A DNA stretch of 43,799 bases from Pseudomonas palmensis (lineage in GTDB: Bacteria; Pseudomonadota; Gammaproteobacteria; Pseudomonadales; Pseudomonadaceae): NCBI RefSeq assembly GCF_017848315.1, contig NZ_JAFKEC010000047.1:1-43799 (forward strand), given 5' to 3'. Position 1 is the first letter of the stretch. The number at the start of each line of letters is the position of its first letter. Shown here in pieces: positions 1-7,091 of this stretch. The translations under genes and the position numbers were made by a program. The notes below the pieces were generated by a model. It was not told the origin of the DNA, searched no databases, and worked only from the letters and a program-made list of their open reading frames with translations.

Positions 1-1
1 G

Positions 2-520
2 CACGACACCCTCGGCCACCTCGACTGGCCGCTGCTGCAACGGCTGTACAGCGCGTGCCGCGCGCAAGATGCCGATGCGTTCGCCCACTGGAGCAGCTTT
101 TTGCTGGCCAACCGCGAAACCGCCGAGCTGCGCCTGGAGGAACGCCAGCGTGGCAAGGCCCTGGCGCGCCTGCTCGATGGCTGGCAGCTGTGTCAGGCGC
201 CGGCCTGGCGCAGCAGCGTCGAGCTGAGCCAGCTGGGCGGCATGGCCTGGCTGGCCGTGCACTGGCAGATCCCGCTGCGTGAGCTGGCCCTGGGGCATGG
301 CTTTGCCTGGCTGGAAGGGGCGGTGATGGCCGGGGTCAAGCTGGTGCCGTTCGGTCAGCAGGCAGCCCAGACCCTGCTGCGCGAGTTGTGCGAGGAGCTG
401 CCTGCGGTACTGGAGTGGGCGCTGGACGTACCTGATGAACACCTGGGCGGCGGCCTGCCGTTGCTGGCGATTGCCTCTGCCCGCCATGAAACCCAATACA
501 CCCGATTGTTCCGATCCTGA
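2..520 (+). CDS. ureF: Urease accessory protein UreF (5' end missing)
   Basis: This is the C-terminal 172 codons of UreF; the frame is open from base 2 and the start lies outside the window. UreF works with UreD and UreG as the chaperone complex that loads nickel into apo-urease and is thought to gate the GTPase activity of UreG. The segment contains the helical stretch LANRETAELRLEERQRGKAL typical of Pseudomonas UreF and ends in QYTRLFRS, close to the usual UreF C-terminus. The stop is 10 bases before the ureG start, which is the standard order of a ureEFG tail. The assignment rests on family recognition plus the certain ureG neighbour. Confidence 0.93.
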   Translation, partial: HDTLGHLDWPLLQRLYSACRAQDADAFAHWSSFLLANRETAELRLEERQRGKALARLLDGWQLCQAPAWRSSVELSQLGGMAWLAVHWQIPLRELALGHGFAWLEGAVMAGVKLVPFGQQAAQTLLRELCEELPAVLEWALDVPDEHLGGGLPLLAIASARHETQYTRLFRS

Positions 521-530
521 GGAAACTGCC

Positions 531-1157
531 ATGCAAAGCTACCAGCAACCCCTGCGCGTCGGTGTCGGCGGCCCGGTCGGCTCCGGCAAGACCGCGCTGC
601 TCGAAGCGCTGTGCAAGGCCATGCGCGATGACTACCAGATCGCCGTGGTCACCAACGACATCTACACCAAGGAAGACCAGCGCATCCTTACCGAAGCCGG
701 CGCGCTCGAACCCGAGCGCATCGTCGGCGTGGAGACCGGCGGCTGCCCGCATACCGCGATCCGTGAAGATGCCTCGATGAACCTGGCGGCGGTGGAGGAT
801 CTGGCGCGCAAGTTCGGCAACCTGGAAGTGATCTTCGTCGAGAGTGGCGGTGACAACCTGAGTGCCACCTTCAGCCCGGAGCTGGCCGACCTGACGATCT
901 ACGTGATCGACGTGGCCGAGGGCGAGAAGATCCCGCGCAAGGGCGGGCCGGGGATCACCAAGTCGGATTTTCTGGTGATCAACAAGATCGACCTGGCGCC
1001 CTATGTGGGCGCGTCGCTGGAGGTGATGGAAAAGGACACCCGGCGCATGCGGCCCGAGCGGCCGTGGACGTTCAGCAACCTGAAGACGGGGCAGGGCTTG
1101 CAGGCGGTGATCGGGTTCATTGTCGAGCGGGGCATGCTCAGGCCGCGTCTGGGTTGA
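531..1157 (+). CDS. ureG: Urease accessory GTPase UreG
   Basis: UreG (208 aa) is the cytoplasmic GTPase that delivers nickel to urease. The P-loop GPVGSGKT is at residues 14-21, the metal-binding Cys-Pro-His motif (GCPHTAIRED) is at residues 72-74, and ESGGDNL and the guanine-recognition motif NKID are present. The length is normal for the family. The frame stays open upstream, but ATG 531 is chosen because a GAGGAAA ribosome site (519-525) sits six bases before it and the UreG family begins here. It follows ureF in one operon and is probably its last gene, because a REP inverted repeat and then a new promoter follow at once. Confidence 0.97.
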   Translation: MQSYQQPLRVGVGGPVGSGKTALLEALCKAMRDDYQIAVVTNDIYTKEDQRILTEAGALEPERIVGVETGGCPHTAIREDASMNLAAVEDLARKFGNLEVIFVESGGDNLSATFSPELADLTIYVIDVAEGEKIPRKGGPGITKSDFLVINKIDLAPYVGASLEVMEKDTRRMRPERPWTFSNLKTGQGLQAVIGFIVERGMLRPRLG

Positions 1158-1158
1158 A

Positions 1159-1227
1159 GGCTTCGCCGGCAACGCCGGCTCCTACGGGCCCTGCGCTGAC
1201 TGTAGGAGCCGGCCTTGCCGGCGAAGC
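1159..1227. repeat. REP pair (REPIN-like inverted repeat) after ureG
   Basis: Two REP-type units face each other. The left arm (1161-1185) reads CTTCGCCGGC...GGCTCCTAC and the right arm (1201-1227) reads TGTAGGAGCCGGCCTTGCCG followed by GCGAAGC. The right arm is identical over 27 bases to 11780-11806. It can fold into a long stem and probably also acts as an mRNA 3' end or stabiliser for the ure operon. Related copies are at 9462-9530 and 11745-11807. Confidence 0.8.
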
Positions 1228-1235
1228 GGCCAGGC

Positions 1236-1264
1236 TGGACACTTCAAGCCCACGGTTGTATACA
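1236..1264 (+). promoter_or_regulatory. Predicted sigma70 promoter for the TPP-tenA transcript
   Basis: The -35 box TGGACA (1236-1241) and the -10 box TATACA (1259-1264) are separated by exactly 17 bases. The predicted transcription start near 1271 falls right at the first base of the TPP aptamer, which supports the call. The -10 lies in the palindrome TTGTATACA, so a repressor could also bind here, but nothing else shows that. Confidence 0.65.
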
Positions 1265-1271
1265 GTGTGCG

Positions 1272-1370
1272 CACCAAGGGGAGCCCCGGCAACGGGCTGA
1301 GAAACCGCTGGCATCTGCAGCGCGGTGACCCTTCGAACCTGATCCGGATCATGCCGGCGAAGGGATGGGA
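1272..1370 (+). promoter_or_regulatory. TPP (THI-box) riboswitch
   Basis: The conserved thiamin pyrophosphate aptamer blocks are present in order. GGGGAGCCC begins at 1278 and GGGCTGAGA at 1294. The long conserved block ACCCTTCGAACCTGATCCGG (1328-1347) is followed by ATCATGCCGGCGAAGGGA to 1366. The aptamer lies between a good promoter and the first tenA start at 1415. With only about 45 nt between the aptamer and the start codon, control of translation by hiding the ribosome site (GCGAGG at 1402-1407) is more likely than termination; that part is inference. Confidence 0.93.
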
Positions 1371-1414
1371 TCTAGCGCCTGCCTTCTTTGCCGGTCTCAC
1401 TGCGAGGCCGCTAC

Positions 1415-2065
1415 ATGACTGCCCCACGTTTCACCGAACACCTGCGCAAACAAAGCGAACCCACCTGGTCGGCCGCCGTCGGCCACCGTTTCGTCACCCA
1501 GCTGTGCGACGGCAGCCTGCCGGACCCGGTGATGGTGCGTTACCTGGTGCAGGACCATCGCTTCATCGACAGCTTCCTGACCCTGCTCGGCGCGGCCATT
1601 GCCACCGCCGACACCTTCGATGCGCGCCTGCGCCTGGCGCGTTTCGCCGGCATGATCGCCAGCGATGAAAACACCTATTTCCTGCGCGCCTTTGAGGCAC
1701 TGGGCGTGAGCGAGGCGCAACGCACCGCGCCGGCCGACACACAGCCCACGGCCGGCTTCAAGGCGATCATGCGCCAGGCGGCGGCCACCCGATCCTATGC
1801 GGCGGTGCTGGCGGTGCTCAACGTGGCCGAGGGCCTGTACCTGGACTGGGCGCTCAAGGCGCCCAGGCCGCTGCCGGACAACTTCGTGCACGCCGAGTGG
1901 ATCACCTTGCACGACAACCCGGCCTTCGCCGACTTCGTTGCGTTCCTGGGTGCCGAACTCGACCGTGTGGGCCCCCAGGAAGAGGCGCTGAGCACCGATT
2001 TCTTCTTGCGTGCCGTGGCGCTGGAGCTTGAGTTTTTCGATGCCGTGTACCCACAGGGGGAGTGA
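1415..2065 (+). CDS. TenA-family protein, E-type (no active-site cysteine)
   Basis: A 216-aa TenA/PQQC-fold all-helical protein placed directly behind a TPP riboswitch. Typical TenA features are the N-terminal FVTQLCDGSLP and YLVQDHRF blocks and the C-terminal ELEFFDAVY helix. The segment that holds the thiaminase cysteine in TenA_C proteins (here around residues 130-145, VLAVLNVAEGLYLDWA) has no Cys, so this is a TenA_E-type member. Such proteins are linked to salvage of thiamin breakdown products of the HMP moiety, but the exact substrate cannot be read here. ATG 1415 is chosen over the upstream in-frame start because GCGAGG lies seven bases before it and the upstream extension runs back towards the riboswitch. 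It is three bases from the next tenA, so both are one transcript. Confidence 0.88.
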   Translation: MTAPRFTEHLRKQSEPTWSAAVGHRFVTQLCDGSLPDPVMVRYLVQDHRFIDSFLTLLGAAIATADTFDARLRLARFAGMIASDENTYFLRAFEALGVSEAQRTAPADTQPTAGFKAIMRQAAATRSYAAVLAVLNVAEGLYLDWALKAPRPLPDNFVHAEWITLHDNPAFADFVAFLGAELDRVGPQEEALSTDFFLRAVALELEFFDAVYPQGE

Positions 2066-2068
2066 AGG

Positions 2069-2728
2069 ATGGATATTTTCGACCGTTTGAAAGCTGCTGC
2101 ACCGACCGAGTGGGCCAGTTACGTGGACCACAGCTTCGTGCGCCAGATGGGCCAGGGCAGCTTGCCCGAAACGGCGTTTCGTACCTACCTGGTGCAGGAT
2201 TACCTGTTCCTGATCCAGTTCGCGCGGGCCTGGGCGCTGGCCGCGTACAAGAGCCGCCGGCCTTCGGACATCCGTGCCGCCCAGGCGGGGCTTGCGGCGA
2301 TTCTGGACGAGACCGACCTGCATGTACGCCTGTGCGCGCGCTGGGGCTTGTCCAAGGCTGACATCGAGGCCGCGCCGGAGCACCAGGCCACCGTGGCCTA
2401 TACGCGCTTCGTGCTCGATTGCGGCGCGGCGGGCGACTTGCTGGACCTGCATGTGGCGCTGTCGCCCTGTGTGATCGGCTACGCCGAGATCGGCCGGGCG
2501 CTGAGCCCCGACGGGGTGGCGGCGCTGGGTGATCATCCGTACCGCGAGTGGATTGGCGAGTATGCCGGGGAGGGGTATCAGGGCGTGGCTGCTGCAGCGC
2601 GCCTGCACCTGGACGAACTGGCGGCGCGCAGCATGACCGAGCAGCGCTTCACCGAGCTGGTGGCGATCTTTGCCCAGGCGTCGCGGCTGGAGGCGGATTT
2701 CTGGCAGATGGGGTTGGCGGCGCGGTAG
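2069..2728 (+). CDS. tenA: Thiaminase II / aminopyrimidine aminohydrolase TenA (C-type)
   Basis: A 219-aa TenA with the catalytic Cys134 in ALSPCVIGYAEIG, matching Cys135 of Bacillus subtilis TenA, and the C-terminal Glu208 in RLEADFWQMG. Established function of the family: hydrolysis of 4-amino-5-aminomethyl-2-methylpyrimidine to HMP, which re-enters thiamin synthesis, with weak thiaminase activity. Its AAGG ribosome site overlaps the stop codon of the first tenA three bases upstream, so it is co-transcribed and controlled by the same TPP riboswitch. The two neighbouring paralogues differ in the key residue, which suggests successive or alternative salvage substrates (inference). Confidence 0.93.
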   Translation: MDIFDRLKAAAPTEWASYVDHSFVRQMGQGSLPETAFRTYLVQDYLFLIQFARAWALAAYKSRRPSDIRAAQAGLAAILDETDLHVRLCARWGLSKADIEAAPEHQATVAYTRFVLDCGAAGDLLDLHVALSPCVIGYAEIGRALSPDGVAALGDHPYREWIGEYAGEGYQGVAAAARLHLDELAARSMTEQRFTELVAIFAQASRLEADFWQMGLAAR

Positions 2729-2743
2729 AACGGCGTGGCGCAA

Positions 2744-2767
2744 CGGCGCTCCCGGCACCGAGCGCCG
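2744..2767 (+). terminator. Possible hairpin after tenA
   Basis: A perfect 7-bp inverted repeat (CGGCGCT 2744-2750, AGCGCCG 2761-2767) with a 10-nt loop lies 16 bases after the tenA stop. There is no T-run, so it is not a classical intrinsic terminator; it may only mark the 3' end. Confidence 0.25.
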
Positions 2768-2855
2768 CTCGCGCGGCGCTTCGCCGGCATCCCATCGCGG
2801 TGACATTGCCCCTTATCAGCTAAGGTTGCCTGCTTACGCATGATAAGGACCCATC

Positions 2856-4760
2856 ATGAACGACCTGCACCCGCAGCCCCTGCTGGCCACCTTGCTGCTG
2901 CTCGGCAGCCTGCCCGCCCTTGCGGCCTTGCCCGGCGCCCCGGCCTATATCGATGACAGCGGCTACCCCGAGGCCGCCAAGCAACGCGTTCTGCCGGCAA
3001 TGTTCGAGCAGACCCTCACCAGTACCCGCTATATCGCGCCCGCCGGCAATCCCCTGACCACCGTGGCCGAAGCCACCGGCTTTGCCGACACCAGCACCTA
3101 CGCGCAAACCCGCGATCACCTTCAGCAACTGGCATCCGCCGCCAATGGCGCCATCGTGCTCAGCGAGCTGCCGGAGAAAAGCGCCGAGGGCCACCCGATG
3201 CTGCTGGTGGTGGCCTCGCTGGAGGCCGACAAGTCACCCGCCGCGCTCAAGCGTTCCGGCAAGCCGACGCTCTTTATCGAGGCCGGTATCCACCCCGGCG
3301 AGTCCAACGGCAAGGACGCGATGTTCATGCTGCTGCGCGACATGACCACCGGCAGCAAGCCGCTGGCCGGCCTGCTGCAGAAGGTCAACATCCTGTTCAT
3401 CCCCAGTGTCAACGTGGACGGCGATATCCGTCGCAGCGCCTATGGCCGAATCAACCAGAACGGCCCCCGCCAGAGTGGCTGGCGCGTGAACGGGCGCAAC
3501 CTCAACCTGAACCGCGATTTCACCAAGCTCGACAGCGCCGAGATCCGCAACGTGGCCTGGGTGTTCAACACCTACGAGCTGAGCTTCTTCGCCGACACCC
3601 ACTCCACCGATGGCGCGATGTACCCCTACGACAGCTCGTATTGCCATAACGGCAATGGCTGGTCGCCGGCCAGCAGCGCGTGGATGGACACGGTGATGCG
3701 TGCGCCGGTGTACCAGGCGCTGGAGGGCGAGGGGCATGTGGTGCACGAGTGCATCAGCATGAACGACAACCAGGACCCGACCCAGGGCTACTACCCGTAC
3801 CGCACCGACCTGGCGCGCTTCTCCAACCAGTACGGCGATATCCGCAACGTGCCGTCGATTCTGATCGAGCAGCATGCACTGCACCCGTACCAGACCCAGG
3901 TGCTGGGCAACTACGTGATGCTCAAGACGATGTTCCAGGTGCTCGGCGAGCAGGCCGCTTCGCTGCAGCAGGCCATTGCCAGTGACCGTGCCCGGCTCGC
4001 GGCCCAGCGCGAGGTGGTGCTGACCTGGAAGCCGGGCAAGGAGGAGCAGATGGACTTCAAGGTGGGCGACTACCGCTACGAACAGTCGCCGATCACCGGT
4101 GCCAGGACGATCGTGTGGAGCAACGTGCCCAAGCCGCTGACGGTGCCGGTCACTGGCAACACCGAGCCCGACCTGGTGGTCAAGCGCCCACGCCAGTACG
4201 TGGTGCCGGCGCAGTGGGCCGAGGTGATCGCGCGGCTCAAGGCGCATGGCATCCGCATGCGCACCCTCGAGCAGCCCACGGCGATGGCGGTGACGCTGTA
4301 CCGCATGGATGAGGTGAAGGTGGCCGGTGGCTTCGAGCCGGACCGTGCGGCAGCCAACGAGATTCCGGGCTATGAAGGGCATCTGCTGGTCAGTGGCGTG
4401 GCCAACCCGCTGGAGCGTATGCAGACCTTTGCGGCGGGTTCGGTGCTGATCGACGTCGACCAGCCGCTGGGCGTGCTGGCGATCAACCTGTTGCACCCGC
4501 AAAGCCCCGACTCGTTCTGGGCCTGGGGTTTCTTCAACGCGACCCTGGTGGCGGCGGAGGAGCCAGAGGAATACGTGATGGAGCCGATGGCGCGCAAGAT
4601 GCTGGCCGCGAGCCCGGCACTCAAGGCCGAGTTCGAAGCCCGCCTCAAGAACGACAAGGCGTTCGCCGACAGCCCGAGTGCGCGCCTGCACTGGTTTTAC
4701 CAGCGCACGCCCTTCTATGACGTGAATGCATTCGTGTACCCGGTGGGGGCCGTGTACTGA
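2856..4760 (+). CDS. Secreted M14-family zinc carboxypeptidase
   Basis: A 634-aa exported metallopeptidase. The N-terminus has a hydrophobic signal (LLATLLLLGSLPALA) with likely cleavage near residue 24. The M14 zinc motif HPGE gives His146 and Glu149, with the third ligand His249 in FADTHSTDGAMYP. The substrate-carboxylate segment VNGRNLNLNRDF is the usual N-R pair region of M14 enzymes. The M14 catalytic domain covers roughly residues 40-380; the remaining 250 residues form a beta-rich extension seen in the long bacterial members. Expected role: removal of C-terminal amino acids from peptides in the periplasm or outside. ATG 2856 follows AAGGA; no convincing promoter was found in the 127 bases upstream. 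Confidence 0.88.
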   Translation: MNDLHPQPLLATLLLLGSLPALAALPGAPAYIDDSGYPEAAKQRVLPAMFEQTLTSTRYIAPAGNPLTTVAEATGFADTSTYAQTRDHLQQLASAANGAIVLSELPEKSAEGHPMLLVVASLEADKSPAALKRSGKPTLFIEAGIHPGESNGKDAMFMLLRDMTTGSKPLAGLLQKVNILFIPSVNVDGDIRRSAYGRINQNGPRQSGWRVNGRNLNLNRDFTKLDSAEIRNVAWVFNTYELSFFADTHSTDGAMYPYDSSYCHNGNGWSPASSAWMDTVMRAPVYQALEGEGHVVHECISMNDNQDPTQGYYPYRTDLARFSNQYGDIRNVPSILIEQHALHPYQTQVLGNYVMLKTMFQVLGEQAASLQQAIASDRARLAAQREVVLTWKPGKEEQMDFKVGDYRYEQSPITGARTIVWSNVPKPLTVPVTGNTEPDLVVKRPRQYVVPAQWAEVIARLKAHGIRMRTLEQPTAMAVTLYRMDEVKVAGGFEPDRAAANEIPGYEGHLLVSGVANPLERMQTFAAGSVLIDVDQPLGVLAINLLHPQSPDSFWAWGFFNATLVAAEEPEEYVMEPMARKMLAASPALKAEFEARLKNDKAFADSPSARLHWFYQRTPFYDVNAFVYPVGAVY

Positions 4761-4797
4761 GTTAAAGGAAGCGCCAGCCGTGCCGATGCAGGTGTGG

Positions 4798-4820
4798 GCC
4801 ACCGCGACCATTGCGGTGGC
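4798..4820 (+). terminator. Terminator-like hairpin after the M14 peptidase gene
   Basis: A perfect 8-bp inverted repeat (GCCACCGC 4798-4805, GCGGTGGC 4813-4820) with a 7-nt loop sits between the peptidase stop (4760) and the next start (4841). The downstream GTTGCCTTGT is only modestly T-rich. It ends 20 bases before the next ATG, so it could also be a leader structure of that gene. Confidence 0.4.
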
Positions 4821-4840
4821 GTTGCCTTGTCAGGACGTCC

Positions 4841-5869
4841 ATGAAGACCAGCCTTACCCTTGCCATCACCCTGCTGTACGCCTCGCTGGCGTGTGCCCAG
4901 GACATGAGCCAGCAGATTGCACAGCCGCTCAAGTACGCAAGCCTTGAAGAAATGAACCTTGGCGAGTTCGTGCCACAGAGCCGCTATGCGTCGACCTTGA
5001 GCGCGCTGCGCATGGACTCCGAGGCCGGTGATGCCAATGCCACGCTGGACCTGCTGGAGGCACTGACCGGCAACAAGGACCTCAAGCCCCAGGACCTCGA
5101 CGCGGTCAAGCAACTGCTGGAAATCGCCGCCGTGCAGAAAGCCGACGGTGCCAGGTTGCAAGCAATGACGGCCCGCTACAGTGCACTCAAGACCCAGGGT
5201 GTGGCGGTGTCGACAACGCCTGCACGGCCAGCGCTGACCCTCGACTACAGCGGCGACTCGCTGGACGACATCTCTGGCGTGAAAGGCTGTGGCGATGCGC
5301 AGACGGCGCAGACCACGGCGTGCTTCGCGGCGTTCAACAAGGCGTTGAAGGCCGATTACACGGCGCTCAAGCAGTACAACCTGGCCCTGGGCTGGTCGGC
5401 GCAGCGGTTTCAGCCAGATGCCCTGCAAGCCAACGCAAGCAAGGACTGCGGGCGCTTCGACTACTGTCCGACCACCACCTTGTACGTGATGAACCAGACG
5501 TTGCTGCACGAAACCAACGAAGTCCGCTTCCCCAAGACCTACGAGCAGGCGGTGTATCAATTGCTCACTGTGCCGGTGGCCACTGTGCAGCGCACGCAAA
5601 AGGCCAACTATGAAAAGGCAGTGCAGGCCAACTTCGAGCAGGCCCGCCAGCAACGCTATGCCTACCGCGAACGCGCCGGTCAGTCGGCGGACGCCCTGGT
5701 CATCTACGCGTTGCGCATGGATGCGGTGATTCTCGAGCGGCCCAACTGCACCGCGTTTGCCAACCAGGCCTATGAAATGGCCTTCAACGTCCACAACAGG
5801 GTTGTTGCCGAGAGCGAGCTGGACCGCATCAACCGCTCGATCGTGCAGACGCAGTGCACGCTGCGCTAG
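4841..5869 (+). CDS. Exported protein of unknown function with six cysteines
   Basis: I do not recognise this 342-aa protein. It has a clear Sec signal (MKTSLTLAITLLYASLACAQ), so it should be periplasmic or secreted. The mature part is mainly helical with many Ala/Gln/Lys segments and has six cysteines (in GVKGCG, TTACF, KDCGRFDYCP, RPNCTAF and TQCTLR), an even number that fits disulfides. The N-terminal part (EAGDANATLDLLEALTGNKD) looks like short helical hairpin repeats, but no repeat period is clear. ATG 4841 is chosen because the signal peptide starts there and AGGA lies just upstream; ten upstream in-frame codons are not needed. It may share a transcript with the peptidase. Confidence 0.7.
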   Translation: MKTSLTLAITLLYASLACAQDMSQQIAQPLKYASLEEMNLGEFVPQSRYASTLSALRMDSEAGDANATLDLLEALTGNKDLKPQDLDAVKQLLEIAAVQKADGARLQAMTARYSALKTQGVAVSTTPARPALTLDYSGDSLDDISGVKGCGDAQTAQTTACFAAFNKALKADYTALKQYNLALGWSAQRFQPDALQANASKDCGRFDYCPTTTLYVMNQTLLHETNEVRFPKTYEQAVYQLLTVPVATVQRTQKANYEKAVQANFEQARQQRYAYRERAGQSADALVIYALRMDAVILERPNCTAFANQAYEMAFNVHNRVVAESELDRINRSIVQTQCTLR

Positions 5870-5875
5870 GGGCCA

Positions 5876-6304
5876 TCAGCTCGTGGCGGGCAGGGCCGCC
5901 ACGGCATCGACTTCGATCTGCATGCCGTCCAGTGCCAGGCGCGGCACGGGTATCAGGGTGCAGGTCGGTTTGCTGAGCTGGCCCCAGGCGGCGTTCGCAG
6001 CCGCCACCCACAGCGCCAGCCTGGCTTCGCTATGGTCCACGATCAGCAGGGTCAGCTTGAATACATCGGCCAGGCTCGCACCTCTTGATTCCAGCGCGGT
6101 GCGCAGGTTGAGCAGTGCCTGGCTCGCCTGTTCGGCAAAGTCGGGCGACAGCGTACCGGCAGGGTCTTCACCCCCCTGGCCGGCGATGTACAGCAGCTTG
6201 GCGGCGGTGCTGACCTCGGCCACGTGTGAATAGGCATTGGCGCTGGGGTCGTACAGGCCTTCGGGGTTGGACAACACAAATACGGCGGGTTGGCTGGTGC
6301 TCAT
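5876..6304 (-). CDS. RidA/YjgF/UK114-family protein
   Basis: A 142-aa Rid-fold protein, a trimeric cytoplasmic family whose best-known member RidA deaminates reactive enamines/imines from PLP enzymes. Family hallmarks are LLYIAGQGG, the helix QASQALLNLRTALESRGASL, LLIVDH and the C-terminal RLALDGMQIEVDAVA. The arginine that is catalytic in E. coli RidA (two residues before the conserved Cys) is replaced: the segment reads KPTCTLIPV with Pro113 and Cys115. It therefore fits the Rid subgroups that lack imine deaminase activity. ATG 6304 is preceded by GGAG at a good distance; a TTG at 6346 in the same frame would sit inside the operator. It is the only gene behind a SoxR-like promoter (6332-6362). 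Confidence 0.88.
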   Translation of the reverse strand: MSTSQPAVFVLSNPEGLYDPSANAYSHVAEVSTAAKLLYIAGQGGEDPAGTLSPDFAEQASQALLNLRTALESRGASLADVFKLTLLIVDHSEARLALWVAAANAAWGQLSKPTCTLIPVPRLALDGMQIEVDAVAALPATS

Positions 6305-6331
6305 GGGGCGACTCCACTCAAGGGAGGCGCA

Positions 6332-6362
6332 AGGGTAAAACCTCAAGTTAGGTTGAGGTCAA
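6332..6362 (-). promoter_or_regulatory. MerR/SoxR-type promoter and operator of the RidA gene
   Basis: On the minus strand a -35 TTGACC (6362-6357) and a -10 TACCCT (6337-6332) are separated by 19 bases, the long spacing typical of promoters activated by MerR-family regulators. The spacer is filled by a dyad (6340-6359, ACCTCAAGTTAGGTTGAGGT) with perfect 7-bp arms. The inner 18 bases match the SoxR box CCTCAAGTTAACTTGAGG at 16 of 18 positions. The predicted start near 6325 gives a leader of about 20 nt to ATG 6304. No MerR-type gene is present in the window. Confidence 0.75.
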
Positions 6363-6392
6363 GCACCTGTTTTCAAGGGCGCCGCACGTTCT

Positions 6393-6938
6393 TCAGTAGT
6401 GTTTGAGAAATAGGCGCTGCGAAGGCACCGGCCCCTTGATCAGTCGGATCAGGTCGCTGGCCTGCAAGGTGAACGGCTTCGAATAGTAGTAGCCCACAAA
6501 GAAGCCGGACGCCTTCATGGTGCATGGCAGTACCGGCTTTCTTGCCAGCATGTCGAGGGCCGCTGCGTCGCTCAGGTCGCGGTACTGGTCTTTTTTCTGA
6601 AAGCTCAGTTTCGAGGTGAACAGGCCATCACGGGGCGGTCGGTCATCGCGTTCGATCTCACCGATCAGCGAATACGTCATGCGGTGGTCATAGGCGAGGT
6701 TCTCATCCTCGGTGATCGAGCATTCGATGCGCGTGCCCAACTGGCTGGTCTTGCCCCGGAAGGCGTCGAGCACATCCACATCTGCCGCGAAGGTCAGGGT
6801 GTACACACTGTGGTTGCTGTCGAGCTGCTTTTGCAGGGAAATCGGTTCGACCGTGGCCTTGGCGCGCGGGATGAACAGTGAACAGGCACTGAGCTGGGCA
6901 GCCAGCAGGCCAAGTACGATCAGTGGAAGCAGGCGCAT
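6393..6938 (-). CDS. Lipoprotein of unknown function, paralogue of the divergent neighbour
   Basis: A 181-aa protein with a lipoprotein signal (lipobox LSAC, Cys19), so it is anchored in the inner or outer membrane. I do not recognise a named domain. The central region VYTLTFAADVDVLDAF ... DENLAYDHRMTYSLIG aligns without gaps to YDLRFQADEDLLSLF ... DENFDLEHVITYNLSG of the divergent gene at 7092, and the later PCTMKASGFFVGYYYSKPF aligns to PCKLYITAFPYHAYFSLVM. They are therefore paralogues. Two cysteines (IECSI and LPCTM) are shared with the partner and could form a disulfide. ATG 6938 has GGATGACAC before it. The stop lies about 30 bases upstream of the RidA promoter. Confidence 0.75.
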   Translation of the reverse strand: MRLLPLIVLGLLAAQLSACSLFIPRAKATVEPISLQKQLDSNHSVYTLTFAADVDVLDAFRGKTSQLGTRIECSITEDENLAYDHRMTYSLIGEIERDDRPPRDGLFTSKLSFQKKDQYRDLSDAAALDMLARKPVLPCTMKASGFFVGYYYSKPFTLQASDLIRLIKGPVPSQRLFLKHY

Positions 6939-7091
6939 GTGTCATCCATGGGGCGGGAGGGCGCCTTGATACACCAGTTGGTCACGCTGCGCCAGCGGTT
7001 CACGAGGCATCGCACAAAGCGCCGTGACACTTGCCGCAGAGTGCCTGCTAGGGCATCCTGCGCGCCCGCCACACTCATGGAAGAAGGGTGC

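Noticed and set aside
1397..2806. Long minus-strand frame opposite both tenA genes
   Set aside because: Same shadow pattern; it crosses two genes and the riboswitch region and has no initiation signals.
2800..2855. Possible promoter in front of the M14 peptidase (TTGCCC, TTGCCT and GATAAG boxes)
   Set aside because: No pair of boxes has spacing of 16-19 bases with an acceptable -10; left out.
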